Assembly: GCA_016788045.1 (NCBI GenBank)
Contig: JAEUTG010000046.1
Location: 1-64,000 of the forward strand
Origin: Bacteroidales bacterium
GTDB lineage: Bacteria; Bacteroidota; Bacteroidia; Bacteroidales; Lentimicrobiaceae
DNA: 64,000 nucleotides
Reading direction: 5' to 3'
Under the pieces are notes generated by a model that did no database searches, had not been told where the DNA came from, and saw only the letters and a program-made list of their open reading frames with translations. This document shows, in pieces, positions 32,815 to 41,675 of this stretch (position 1 is its first letter; every line of letters begins with the position of its first letter). The position numbers and the translations under genes were made by a program.

Positions 32815-34869
32815 TCAGGTGCCCTTTGCTTCTATCCTGATCCGGGCATCCACGGCTACCACGCCTCTGGCATTTCCAAGCAGTGGATTGATGTCCATTT
32901 CAGCAATCTCAGGGGCTGCTTCACACAAAGCTGAAAGCCTGACAATTGCCTCGGCAAAGGCAGCTTCATTCACCCCTTCCTGTCCGCGGACACCCTGAAT
33001 AATCTTATAGGATTTCAGGTTGCGGATCATGGAGTAAGCCTCATCCGGCGAAACCGGAGAGAGGGCAGTCTGAACATCCTTCAGTACTTCAATAAAAATG
33101 CCGCCAAGGCCGCACAGGATCATGTGACCGAACTTAGGTTCATATTTGGCTCCGGCAAAAATCTGCGTTCCCGAAAGCATGGGTTGTATCAGTACAGCCG
33201 TGGTATCCTTAATTTGAATCATGCGGTTAAATTCCTGAAAAACAGCATTGTCATCCATTACATTCAGTTTAACCCCACCAACGTCTGATTTATGAACAGG
33301 CCCGACAACCTTCATCACGACAGGGAATCCCATTTTCTTTGCTGCATGTACTGCATCGGGTGCACTGGCAACAACGGCTTCTCCGGCTCTGGGGATTCCG
33401 GCCGCATCGAGCAATTGCTGTACTTTTTCAGGGCTCAGGTAGCCGTCGGCAGACGATTCCACAATCTTACGGATAGCGGCTGTATCAATCCCCGGTAAAG
33501 CCACAGACGGGGCAGGGGGAGGGGTATGGTAAACCTTCGCCAGGGCATTGCCGAAAACCACTTCATCCGGGAAGTTGATCCGGCCCAGTGAAAGGAAATA
33601 GTCGATTTCATTTTTCACATTCACCACCGATGGAAGTACCGGATAGATCGGCTTACGGCAGGTCTTCATTTTCTCATCAAGCAGCTTGTAAACGTCGTAA
33701 ACTTCAGTAAGTCCAGGGCTTCCGAAGATCACAGCCATGGCGTCAATGTGATCGAACCTGTTGTCGCAGTAATCAATGATATCGCTCAGGTTAGCGGCCG
33801 TTCCGGTAGCCAGAAAATCAATAGGGTTTGCGACCGATGAACCCGGCAGGAGTTTCTCAAGCAATTCAGGGCTTTCAATGTGCGGCACTTCCAGGCCGTT
33901 GTTCGACAGGGCATCGGTAAGCATCACTGCCGGACCGCCGGCATGGGTGATGATGGCGATATTCTTGCCTGTGAGTGGCTTGTGCATAAAGATGCCGGCT
34001 ACGGTGGCCAGTTCTTCGCGTCCGTAACAACGAACGATGCCGGCCTTTCGGAACAGGGCATCCACGGCCGCATCGCTGCTCGCGAGGGCGCCGGTGTGTG
34101 ACGAGGCGGCACGGCTTCCGGCCGACGAACTGCCCGATTTGATGGCAGCAATGCGGCATCCCTTGCCGATGAGTGATGTTGCATGCTTTAACAGCATTTC
34201 AGGCTTGTTGATGCTTTCAATGTAAAGTAGTTTAACCCGGCTGCTTTTTTCAGGATCGAAGTTTTCATCGAGGTACTGAAGCACCTCTTCAACCCCCATC
34301 TGGGCGCTGTTGCCTACCGAATAGACACTCGAGAACGACAAGCCGTTGGGCATGGCCGATTCCATAATAAATACAGCAGTTGCTCCGGAACCTGAAATAA
34401 AATCCACACCCTTGGGATCCAGCTTTGGAATGGGTGTCGTGAAAACAGAGGTATGGTGCGGATTCATCACTCCGATACAGTTTGGGCCGATCAGACAGCC
34501 ATTCACGCGGTTGATGGTATCCACAATTTTCTGTTCCAATAGAGCTCCGGCTTCACTTTCTTCGTGAAATCCGGCTGAGAGTATGATAAAAGCGCGTGTG
34601 TTTTTCTGATCTGCAAGCAACTCAACTGTTTCGGGACAGAACCGCGCGGCAATGGCTAAAATAGCCAGATCACAGTCGGGAAGCCCGTTGATGTCCTGAT
34701 AGCACCGGATACCCTGGATTTCGGTTTCTTTCGGGTTGGTAACATACAATTGACCACTGAATTGATGGTCAATCAGGTTTTTCAGGACTTTTCCGCCTGG
34801 TTTGGTTATGTCGTTGGAGCCACCGATGACGACAATACTACGGGGATTGATAAGTTGCTGGTTGATCAT
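32815..34869 (-). CDS. ADP-forming acetate/acyl-CoA synthetase, single-chain
   Basis: About 684 residues from the ATG at 34869 (MINQQLINPRSIVVIGGS); earlier codons to 34980 give an unlikely extension. The enzyme interconverts acyl-CoA, ADP and phosphate with free acid, CoA and ATP, conserving energy in fermentation. It joins the alpha part (CoA-binding Rossmann fold, then succinyl-CoA-ligase-like domains with the phosphohistidine motif ASSHTGALASSD) to the beta part, an ATP-grasp domain from about residue 485 (FPVVMKVVGPVHKSDVGGV; EMDINPLLGN). The single-chain order is common in bacteria. Substrate preference cannot be read from the sequence. A TACCTTCG box at 34921-34928 is a possible promoter element. 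Confidence 0.9.
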   Translation of the reverse strand: MINQQLINPRSIVVIGGSNDITKPGGKVLKNLIDHQFSGQLYVTNPKETEIQGIRCYQDINGLPDCDLAILAIAARFCPETVELLADQKNTRAFIILSAGFHEESEAGALLEQKIVDTINRVNGCLIGPNCIGVMNPHHTSVFTTPIPKLDPKGVDFISGSGATAVFIMESAMPNGLSFSSVYSVGNSAQMGVEEVLQYLDENFDPEKSSRVKLLYIESINKPEMLLKHATSLIGKGCRIAAIKSGSSSAGSRAASSHTGALASSDAAVDALFRKAGIVRCYGREELATVAGIFMHKPLTGKNIAIITHAGGPAVMLTDALSNNGLEVPHIESPELLEKLLPGSSVANPIDFLATGTAANLSDIIDYCDNRFDHIDAMAVIFGSPGLTEVYDVYKLLDEKMKTCRKPIYPVLPSVVNVKNEIDYFLSLGRINFPDEVVFGNALAKVYHTPPPAPSVALPGIDTAAIRKIVESSADGYLSPEKVQQLLDAAGIPRAGEAVVASAPDAVHAAKKMGFPVVMKVVGPVHKSDVGGVKLNVMDDNAVFQEFNRMIQIKDTTAVLIQPMLSGTQIFAGAKYEPKFGHMILCGLGGIFIEVLKDVQTALSPVSPDEAYSMIRNLKSYKIIQGVRGQEGVNEAAFAEAIVRLSALCEAAPEIAEMDINPLLGNARGVVAVDARIRIEAKGT

Positions 34870-35223
34870 GATTACACAGAATTGAGGCAGTTTTACGAAA
34901 ATGCTTGTGAAATATGCCTGCGAAGGTAAGAAATGGATCAGATATGGTAAACCCTGCACCAAAATAACGGTGGGTTGCAAAAAAAAGCAGGAATAATTTA
35001 ATAGCTTCCGATGTTATCCTGGTTGATTATGAGATTTGCTTCGGAGAACTTGTCTGCCTGACAGCACAGACAAGCAAGCCTTCATTTTTGCACAGGCAAA
35101 AGCATGATTATTTGAAATGAAGAACCGATCAATGGATGAATCTTTTAACAATTCCAAAGCTTACCGGATGATACAGGTTTAACTTTTGACTTTTAAGCAA
35201 CACAACCTGAAAAAAATGCCGAT
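34870..35223. other. Intergenic region with a cruciform-like palindrome
   Basis: This 354-bp stretch has no gene. It holds the hairpin at 35049-35074 and the downstream end of the broken toxin gene at 35224. Confidence 0.5.
35049..35074. repeat. Short palindrome, CTTGTCTG...CAGACAAG
   Basis: A perfect 8-bp stem (35049-35056 with 35067-35074) closes a 10-nt loop. The CTTGTCTGC(C/T)TGAC left half recurs at 63848-63860, with another palindrome near 32663-32690. This suggests a dispersed REP-like family between genes. Confidence 0.5.
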
Positions 35224-35632
35224 CTAAATAAACGGGTTCAATATCCTGAGCGTGTTCTCAATCATTTGGTTATGCTGCATATCTTCCGAGTAAAGTGAAT
35301 TGCATCCTGCCTCCAGAGCCGAAGCAATAATCAGGGAATCGTAGAATGAATACCTGTATTTATCTTTTATCTCACAAGCATGTATAATTGTTTCGGGAGT
35401 ATTGATAAAAATCTGGTAATTTAATGTAAGTTCTTGAATTGCAGCCTGAACACTATTACAGTGTTGACCAAACTTTTTTAACTATTGTATTGCCAAATTC
35501 CTGAATTACCTGCGTACTTACAACTGTATCAGGATTAAGAGAAACTCTTTTAGCTATAATTTTCTTATCTTTCTCCGATTCGGAATAACAATACATAACA
35601 ATATTTGTGTTAACAAATGATTTACCTTTCAT
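35224..35632 (-). pseudogene. VapC-like PIN-domain toxin, frameshifted
   Basis: The first half (MKGKSFVNTNIVMYCYSES; STQVIQEFGNTIVKK) carries the PIN N-terminal Asp/Asn region and the conserved Glu of STQVxxEF. Translation then ends at a stop near 35459. The second half continues in another frame with SLIIASALEAGCNSLYSEDM and a final RILNPFI, the usual PIN end. Removing one A from the A6 run (T6 at 35474-35479 on the plus strand) joins them as NTIVKKFGQHCNSVQAAI. The first Asp of the usual DTNI motif reads VNTNI (Asn), another possible defect. PIN toxins are RNases. This one is either inactivated or affected by a homopolymer sequencing error. Confidence 0.7.
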
Positions 35633-35828
35633 TTGCTTCTTCCCTGTTGAATTTATAACCAATCGTATCAATACTCAATGCTTTGAAGTCTTTTTTCCGG
35701 ATTGGCATCTTGCTTCTTTTCACTTTCACCAGTTTGTATTTTTTTAATAAATAAGTATAGAATTCCATCAGTTCTTTTCTTGCTTCTTCCGACAAGTTGC
35801 TGACATCTATAAAAGCTGAATGATCCAT
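35622..35828 (-). CDS. Antitoxin-like protein of a VapBC-type pair
   Basis: This 68-residue protein ends 11 bp inside the PIN toxin gene, the overlap typical of type II toxin-antitoxin pairs. It has a mainly helical middle (LSEEARKELMEFYTYLLKKYKL) and a basic C-terminal half (KVKRSKMPIRKKDFKAL), resembling DUF2281-like antitoxins that wrap PIN toxins. It should neutralise the toxin and repress the pair, if the toxin gene were intact. Confidence 0.7.
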   Translation of the reverse strand: MDHSAFIDVSNLSEEARKELMEFYTYLLKKYKLVKVKRSKMPIRKKDFKALSIDTIGYKFNREEANER

Positions 35829-36155
35829 ATCTGCTTAGTTTATTTCAAAAGTACGAAGAAGGATTACCATTGTCCGAATAAATCTTTGGCAGCAGTATGT
35901 TAGTATAAAGTAATTCGGTTGCACCTTTTGAACAATTGTTTTAACTAATTGATTATATGCATTTTGCCTTATTAATTTCATTAAAAAGCTGCGGAGCAGC
36001 GTAAGGTTGATAGTAAAATCGACCTAACGAAAATTTTAAGCCCCAGCGGGGCGTAACATTGCATTTTACCACCCTACCAAAGGATTCAGCGGACTTTTGG
36101 AATTTTTCCCGTACAGTAGTGAAAAAAAATCTGAAAACTTGCCAATAAAATGGAT
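35829..36155. other. Intergenic region with hairpin-rich dispersed repeat
   Basis: This 327-bp stretch lies between the antitoxin and the DUF1295 gene. It holds the hairpin element at 35985-36062. A 68-codon frame across the repeat (36159 to 35953) is likely spurious. Confidence 0.5.
35985..36062. repeat. Palindromic repeat element with GCTGC and GCCCC hairpins
   Basis: GCTGCGGAGCAGC (35988-36000) and GCCCCAGCGGGGC (36040-36052) are perfect hairpins separated by an AT-rich spacer. From memory, similar GCCCC-x3-GGGGC repeats are scattered between genes in many Bacteroidota; whether they recur in this genome cannot be tested in this window. Confidence 0.45.
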
Positions 36156-36923
36156 TCATCTTAATCTGAATGGAAAAAAAATTGGAGTCCTGCTTTTGTA
36201 TTCCTCCCAGTCAGCACGACCTTCATATTTTTTCTCCAGCATCGGTACACCGGAAACATAGCGCAACAACACCGTAATGGTGATCGGGCTCACAATGGTG
36301 AAAATACCATCCACCACCGGCACAGCCATCAGCCAGATGCCCCACCACAACAGGGCTTCGCCGAAATAGTTCGGATGGCGGGTGAGTTTCCACAAGCCGG
36401 TTGCGATGATCTTCCCCTGATTCTCACGATTCTTCCTGAATTTCATCAACTGGTAATCACCCGCTGCCTCGAAGTAAAAACCCACCGTAAAAATCAGCAG
36501 GCCGGCGATGTGGATCAGACCAAACTCTCTTTCGCCGCTGCTGCCCAGGATATGCAATACAGGCCAGGCAATCACCAGCATAAAGAACCCCTGCAGCATA
36601 AAAATCTGCAGGTAACTTCTCAGTACAAAATACTTCCAGGTCCGCCGCCAGTTGGCATACCTGAAATCTTCGCCCCGACCTTTGTTTCTGAGGAAGATAT
36701 GAACCGACAACCTGATCGCCCACAGCCATACCAGCGAAGCCACCATTACCCTGTTCAGATCTGTTCCCGATTGGCGGAACAGGAAAAAGAGTGTAAGGAC
36801 CATAAATCCGATTCCCCAGAAAATATCAACGATTGAATTGTCTTTCAGTAACATAGCCAGAAAAAAGACAGCGGTCATGTACACGAACACAATCAGCGCG
36901 GCTTCAGTGTAATAAGTAAACAT
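36156..36923 (-). CDS. DUF1295 (steroid 5-alpha-reductase-like) membrane protein
   Basis: About 255 residues from the ATG at 36923; the frame opens at 36989 but that end overlaps the terminator at 36969-37003. It belongs to DUF1295, related to the isoprenylcysteine methyltransferase/steroid reductase membrane fold. The C-terminal signature LWKLTRHPNYFGEALLWWG is clear, as is DIFWGIGF near the N-terminus and GRGEDFRYANWR in a loop. Six or seven helices are apparent. The reaction is unknown; members of the fold reduce or methylate lipid-like substrates using NADPH or SAM. Confidence 0.85.
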   Translation of the reverse strand: MFTYYTEAALIVFVYMTAVFFLAMLLKDNSIVDIFWGIGFMVLTLFFLFRQSGTDLNRVMVASLVWLWAIRLSVHIFLRNKGRGEDFRYANWRRTWKYFVLRSYLQIFMLQGFFMLVIAWPVLHILGSSGEREFGLIHIAGLLIFTVGFYFEAAGDYQLMKFRKNRENQGKIIATGLWKLTRHPNYFGEALLWWGIWLMAVPVVDGIFTIVSPITITVLLRYVSGVPMLEKKYEGRADWEEYKSRTPIFFPFRLR

Positions 36924-36968
36924 AAGCGGAAATTTTAACCGGTTATCAGAAATGTAAGTTTCTTTTGA

Positions 36969-37003
36969 TAAAAAAAGCCGGAAACTCACAGAATCTCCGG
37001 CTT
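36969..37003 (-). terminator. Intrinsic terminator of the DhaL-DegV gene
   Basis: AAGCCGGA (36975-36982) pairs with TCCGGCTT (36996-37003). Read leftward, the stem is followed by a run of seven U residues, directly after the stop of the gene at 37022. Confidence 0.8.
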
Positions 37004-37021
37004 CAGTTTTTGTTTACTGGA

Positions 37022-38866
37022 TCAGTCTTCAAACATGATTGACAAGGCAACAACCCCTGGTCCTGCATTCACACCCAAAACAGGGGAAGCATCGTTGATA
37101 AATTCAGGCTCAAGTCCGCAGATCTGGCGCATCTGATCGGCATACCAGTTGGCGGTGCTCAGGTTGCGGGCATGTGAAATAGAGTAGCCCCATATTTTTC
37201 TGCCGGCAGCCAGGCTGCGGGCTTTGGCGATCACGAGCTCCATGCTGCCTTTTTCAGTAAAAGGTTTTCCGAAAGCCTCGGTTCGCCCCTCATTGTTCAC
37301 CGTAACAATCGGCTTCAGGTTAAGGAGTGAACCAATCAGCCCTTTGGTATAACTCACCCGACCGCTCTTTACCATGTATTTGATGGTTTTGGAGGAGACC
37401 AGCATGGTGGTGTTCTCCGACCACTTATTCAGGTTTTCAGCAATGTATTGATGGTCAGCACCGTTTTCAATGGCTTTGGCCGCACGCAGCACCAGCAGTC
37501 CCAATCCGCTGGAAAGCCGTTTGGAATTCAATACACTGATGCGTTTCCCACTATGTTCAGCCACTGCATGAGAAGCTTTTGAGCTGTTGCTCCAGGTACC
37601 GCTCATGGCAGCACTGATGTGTATCCCGATGATGGATTCGTAATGACTGGCGAGGTATGAATAGCGGTTAAAAAAGTCTTTGTAAGCCGGCTGGGCAGTG
37701 GTTGGATAATCTGCACTTTTGTCAATCATGGAATAGAACTGAGCAGGCAGAATGGTTAGCCGGTCGAGAAAGTAATTTTCTCCGAAATGAACACTCAGCG
37801 GAACAACATGCAGCTGATATTTCTCAATCAGTTCCTGAGGAATGTCGCACGTAGAATCGGTTACAACGGCTATGGGAAATTTTGCATTCGCAACCACTTC
37901 CTGCTGCATTACCATATCATCCACTTTCTGGTAAGTGATGTTGCCAAAGCGGGTAAGTACTTTCATTACCTTGGCCGGCTGATCGCTGTGGATGTGAACC
38001 CGCATTTTTTTAGCAGATCCGGCAACAACCATGGAATCACCCATATGAGCAATTGATTTGCGTACCTGCGAAAAGTCGGTTTTCTTCTTTTCGTCGAGCA
38101 ACAGCATGGCCTCGGTGCAATAGCGGTAGGTAATCACATCGTGGGATACAACTTCAGAATCAGCAATGACCACGGTTTCGCGTCCTGAGAGCAGTTTACG
38201 GAGTTCCCCGGCTTTTACAAATTCAACCATACCCTGAAGAAAAACCACGAAGCCTTTGGCACCGGCATCTACAACATTTGATTTGGCCAGAACAGCCAGT
38301 TTTCCTGTTGTTGCCTGAAGCGATTCAAGCGCCTTCTGATAAGCCTGGGCCAGCAGTTCAATGAAATCCTGAATGGTGTCCTTGAGAATGTAGATAAATT
38401 CAGCCCATTCTCGGATTACCGTAATCATTGTACCCTCAATGGGGTTGGCAATAGCTTCGTAAGCGTAATTGACAGCCTTTTTGATGATTTCAGCAAAGGT
38501 TTCAACACTCACCGTTTCATGCTTCTGAATTTCATTGCTGAAACCGTAGATAAACTGGGCAAAGATTATCCCTGAATTACCTCTTGCACCGGTAAGGGCT
38601 GCATCGGCAAGGGCTGCGGCAGTCAGTTTCAGGTCAGAGGTCGGAATCGGGCTCTCCACAATCGACCGCATGGTGGAAGCCAGATTGGTTCCTGTATCCG
38701 CATCGGCAACCGGAAAAACATTGATCTTGTTGATAAGTACCTGATTCTCGAAAATCTTTTGTGCGCCGGCCAAAAAACTGTAGTAAAGTGTTTTTCCGTC
38801 GAGCTCAGTCACTGATTTTGCTTGTGTATTCAACGTCTGAAGTTTAGTTGTACAGTATTGAGGCAA
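37022..38866 (-). CDS. DhaL (FakA-like) and DegV (FakB-like) fusion protein
   Basis: This 614-residue protein joins two parts of a fatty acid kinase. Residues about 20-215 are a DhaL/DAK2 domain with the Mg-ATP motif INVFPVADADTGTN and the ALTGARGNSGIIFAQ segment. A linking domain like the middle of FakA follows (to about 325). Residues about 330-614 are a DegV domain with AVVTDSTCDIPQELI, then PTTAQPAY and HISAAMSGTWSNS, the lipid-binding signature of FakB. In Firmicutes FakA and FakB are separate and phosphorylate fatty acids for phospholipid synthesis. The start here is a TTG; a second TTG at 38833 (LNTQAKSV) is an alternative. Confidence 0.87.
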   Translation of the reverse strand: MPQYCTTKLQTLNTQAKSVTELDGKTLYYSFLAGAQKIFENQVLINKINVFPVADADTGTNLASTMRSIVESPIPTSDLKLTAAALADAALTGARGNSGIIFAQFIYGFSNEIQKHETVSVETFAEIIKKAVNYAYEAIANPIEGTMITVIREWAEFIYILKDTIQDFIELLAQAYQKALESLQATTGKLAVLAKSNVVDAGAKGFVVFLQGMVEFVKAGELRKLLSGRETVVIADSEVVSHDVITYRYCTEAMLLLDEKKKTDFSQVRKSIAHMGDSMVVAGSAKKMRVHIHSDQPAKVMKVLTRFGNITYQKVDDMVMQQEVVANAKFPIAVVTDSTCDIPQELIEKYQLHVVPLSVHFGENYFLDRLTILPAQFYSMIDKSADYPTTAQPAYKDFFNRYSYLASHYESIIGIHISAAMSGTWSNSSKASHAVAEHSGKRISVLNSKRLSSGLGLLVLRAAKAIENGADHQYIAENLNKWSENTTMLVSSKTIKYMVKSGRVSYTKGLIGSLLNLKPIVTVNNEGRTEAFGKPFTEKGSMELVIAKARSLAAGRKIWGYSISHARNLSTANWYADQMRQICGLEPEFINDASPVLGVNAGPGVVALSIMFED

Positions 38867-39105
38867 ATAAACATGCCAATGGCAAAAATGTTGAAAGCCA
38901 GGTAAGCATTTAACGTAAAGTGAGCGAAATAGTTAACCCCAATCATCGGATTATTCACATAAACCGGATTGCAAAGGTAACTCTAAATGGAAAAACTAAG
39001 TGTTAACAATACACCACTCAACCGATTTTTAAGCGGTTTTTAATCTAATAATCCTGTTAATATACTGTTTGTAAATAACTTAGAGAATAAAACCTGTTAA
39101 CAACT

Positions 39106-39603
39106 TTATTTCAACCGGGAAAATCCGGATAGTTTGTTGCTTTTGATAATTTCATTCAATTCAGGAATCATATCCTTGTATTCGCTTTTTTTACCGCACC
39201 GGTACATTTCTGTGAACGGATCTTTATCAAGGATCATGCGCATCAGCTCCTCCGGCTTCGGGGTATGATCAAGACGGCTGTACTCATAATAGGTCCACTT
39301 CAGAAAGGCACTGTTCTCGTTGATCCCACGCCTGTCGAGCAGATATCCGCCCTCCAGTTTTACGGGTAAGGCCAGTTCTCCGTTTACCATTAAATCAGAA
39401 GGGGCAGGGTAGGATACAAGGGTTTTCTTATCCTGTGATAAAGTAACAGGAACATGAAAGAAATAGTTGTCAGTTGTTTTATAGACAATCACACCCGGGC
39501 CGGTAACGCCCGATGGTTTTGTATTTTTTGACGAAGAATGGCATCCCGAAAACAGAGCGGTGAGTGTGATGAAAAGTGCACCTAAACGAAAAATCCGGAT
39601 CAT
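39106..39603 (-). CDS. Putative lipoprotein of unknown function
   Basis: This 165-residue protein has a lipobox (LFITLTALFSGC, lipidated Cys near residue 21). The mature part includes TTDNYFFHVPVTLSQDKKTL, a SYPAPSDL segment and KLEGGYLLDRRGINENSAFL. No family is recognised. It is probably exported to the outer-membrane inner face or to the surface, and is separated from the DhaL-DegV gene by 239 bp. Confidence 0.75.
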   Translation of the reverse strand: MIRIFRLGALFITLTALFSGCHSSSKNTKPSGVTGPGVIVYKTTDNYFFHVPVTLSQDKKTLVSYPAPSDLMVNGELALPVKLEGGYLLDRRGINENSAFLKWTYYEYSRLDHTPKPEELMRMILDKDPFTEMYRCGKKSEYKDMIPELNEIIKSNKLSGFSRLK

Positions 39604-39741
39604 CGGTAGTCTTTTAATATTTTAGAGATCATTGTAAACATTTCAATGCAAATATCGGTTTAAAAATTCAGTTGCAAAGATGTTTTTTATGTTTTCACCG
39701 GCTATTTACGGTACGATATTTGAAAAGAAAAGGCAATTAAA

Positions 39742-39771
39742 TTGCATCTTCGGCAATTTTCATTAATTTTG
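39742..39771 (+). promoter_or_regulatory. Promoter of the DUF1573 gene
   Basis: TTG at 39742-39744, 19-bp spacer and TAATTTTG at 39764-39771. The predicted start of transcription is near 39778, about 40 bp before the ATG at 39820. Confidence 0.65.
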
Positions 39772-39819
39772 CGGTATTGCAACAGTCAACAAAAACTTAA
39801 AACTTCTAAACAGAGTGAA

Positions 39820-40296
39820 ATGAAAAAGTCATTAACATTGCTCGCTGCCTTTCTGTTAAGTTTCGGTTTTTTACTCGCTCAGGAACCTGTAAAAACAGAA
39901 GCTGCCACCCCGAATCCCAATGCACCTGAAATTACCTTTGTCAAGCTGGTTCATGATTATGGGACACTCTTTCTTCAGGGTGATGGAAACTGTGAATTTG
40001 AATTTACCAATACCGGTAAGGAACCGCTGATTCTTTCCAGCGTTAAATCATCCTGCGGATGCACGGTTCCAAGCTGGCCGCGTGAACCAATCCTTCCAGG
40101 CAAAAAGGAATCCATCAAAGTGAAATACGACACCAACCGCATGGGCCCGATCAACAAAACCATTACCGTGATGTCGAATGCCAAAAATTCACCGGTTGTG
40201 CTTAAGATCACCGGCAACATCATCAAAAACCCTGACGATAACACCATTCCCGAAAAGAATGTTGGTACAGGTGCTGTACCGGTATCAAAGAAATAA
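39820..40296 (+). CDS. DUF1573 domain exported protein
   Basis: This 158-residue exported protein starts at the ATG 39820 (MKKSLTLLAAFLLSFGFLL); the frame upstream lacks a fitting signal. The DUF1573 domain covers residues about 35-140, with the family signature HDYGTLFLQGDGNCEFEFTN and SVKSSCGCTVPSWPREPI, then IKVKYDTN and PVVLKITGNI. It forms an Ig-like fold, often found in Bacteroidota envelopes. Function is unknown. It ends at a clear terminator. Confidence 0.88.
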   Translation: MKKSLTLLAAFLLSFGFLLAQEPVKTEAATPNPNAPEITFVKLVHDYGTLFLQGDGNCEFEFTNTGKEPLILSSVKSSCGCTVPSWPREPILPGKKESIKVKYDTNRMGPINKTITVMSNAKNSPVVLKITGNIIKNPDDNTIPEKNVGTGAVPVSKK

Positions 40297-40317
40297 CCCG
40301 TTCAATACAGTGTTCTT

Positions 40318-40344
40318 AAAGGTCGGTATTACCGGCCTTTTTTT
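40318..40344 (+). terminator. Terminator after the DUF1573 gene
   Basis: AAAGGTCGG (40318-40326) pairs with CCGGCCTTT (40332-40340), including one G-T pair, and a T-run continues to 40344. Confidence 0.8.
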
Positions 40345-40378
40345 GTTTCCGGATGCGTTAAAAAATCAGGCTTTTTTA

Positions 40379-40408
40379 TTGCTACTCATAAAATTGCTTA
40401 TACCTTTG
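40379..40408 (+). promoter_or_regulatory. Promoter of the aminotransferase gene
   Basis: TTG at 40379-40381, 19-bp spacer and TACCTTTG at 40401-40408, a full match, 40 bp before the ATG. Confidence 0.65.
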
Positions 40409-40448
40409 CCTGCATTAAAACGTACCTTTTAAGCTAAAAAGAACCACC

Positions 40449-41645
40449 ATGCCAAGTATTTCAGACCGTGGCTGCAAAATGCCCGCTTCACCCATCCGTA
40501 AGCTTGTTCCTTTTGCCGAAGCTGCAAAAAAAAGGGGGATAAAGGTATATCACCTTAACATTGGTCAGCCTGACATACGCACTCCGGAAGTAGCCCTGAA
40601 CGCCATCCGTAACTTTGATCAGCAGGTGATCGAATACAGTCACTCTGCAGGCAACGAAAGCTACCGCACCAAACTGGCAGCCTATTACCGCAACATCGGC
40701 ATCAACATCGGGTCGGAAGACATCATCATTACCACCGGTGGTTCTGAAGCCATTTCCTTCGCCTTTAAAGTCTGCATGAACCCGGGTGATGAAGTCATCA
40801 TTCCCGAGCCTTTTTATACCAATTACAATGCCTTCGCCCTTTCGGCCGGCGTTAAGGTTATCCCGATCACCTCAAGCATCAGGGATGGGTTTGCATTGCC
40901 ACCCATCAGTGAATTTGAAAAGTCCATCACCCCGCGTACCAAAGCCATCATGGTCTGTAATCCGAACAATCCGACCGGCTATCTCTACAGCAAAGAGGAG
41001 CTTCTGCAGCTGCGCGACCTGGTGCTGAAACACGATCTCTACCTCTTTGCCGATGAAGTTTACCGTGAATTCTGCTACGATGGCAACAAGCATTTCTCGG
41101 TCATGAACCTGGAGGGCCTTGAAGACCATGCTGTGCTGATGGACTCTGTATCAAAGCGCTACAGCGAATGCGGCGTCAGGATTGGCGCCCTCATCTCAAA
41201 GAACAAAAGGCTGATTGCTACAGCTTTGAAATTTGCCCAGGCACGCCTCAGTCCGCCATCACTCGGACAGGTCATCGGGGAAGCATCGCTCGAAACACCG
41301 GCCACCTATTTCGAAGAAGTTTACAATGAGTACATTTCACGGCGTAACCTGGTGATTGAAGAACTGAACAAAATCCCCGGGGTGTTCGCCCCCATGCCCA
41401 AAGGCGCCTTTTATTCGGTCATCAGCCTGCCCATCGACAATGCCGACACCTTCTGCCAGTGGCTGCTCGAAGAATTTGAATACAAGGGACAAACAGTCAT
41501 GCTGGCCCCGGCTACCGGCTTTTATGCGACCGAAGGCCTTGGGCTGAACGAAGCAAGAATTGCCTACGTGCTCAAAAAGGATGATCTGCGCAATGCCGTA
41601 AAATGTCTGGAAGAAGCCCTGAAAGTTTATCCGGGAAGGAGATAA
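40449..41645 (+). CDS. Class I/II PLP aminotransferase (aspartate-type)
   Basis: This 398-residue cytosolic aminotransferase of fold type I moves amino groups between amino acids and 2-oxo acids using pyridoxal phosphate. Landmarks are IGQPDIRTP near the N-terminus, TTGGSEAISFAF, the VCNPNNPTGYLYS substrate/PLP motif, LFADEVYREFCYDG and the PLP-binding Lys in DSVSKRYSECGVRIG. The C-terminus has MLAPATGFY and the conserved Arg region EARIAYVL. Substrate cannot be fixed; it is close to aspartate or broad-specificity enzymes. Its own promoter is present. Confidence 0.93.
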   Translation: MPSISDRGCKMPASPIRKLVPFAEAAKKRGIKVYHLNIGQPDIRTPEVALNAIRNFDQQVIEYSHSAGNESYRTKLAAYYRNIGINIGSEDIIITTGGSEAISFAFKVCMNPGDEVIIPEPFYTNYNAFALSAGVKVIPITSSIRDGFALPPISEFEKSITPRTKAIMVCNPNNPTGYLYSKEELLQLRDLVLKHDLYLFADEVYREFCYDGNKHFSVMNLEGLEDHAVLMDSVSKRYSECGVRIGALISKNKRLIATALKFAQARLSPPSLGQVIGEASLETPATYFEEVYNEYISRRNLVIEELNKIPGVFAPMPKGAFYSVISLPIDNADTFCQWLLEEFEYKGQTVMLAPATGFYATEGLGLNEARIAYVLKKDDLRNAVKCLEEALKVYPGRR

Positions 41646-41675
41646 TGGTTCAATAACCAGGCTTATGTGGGTTTT

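Noticed and set aside
35953-36159. A 68-codon frame across the double-hairpin repeat
   Set aside because: It lies over palindromic repeat DNA and has no domain or signal; such frames recur with the repeat and are not genes.
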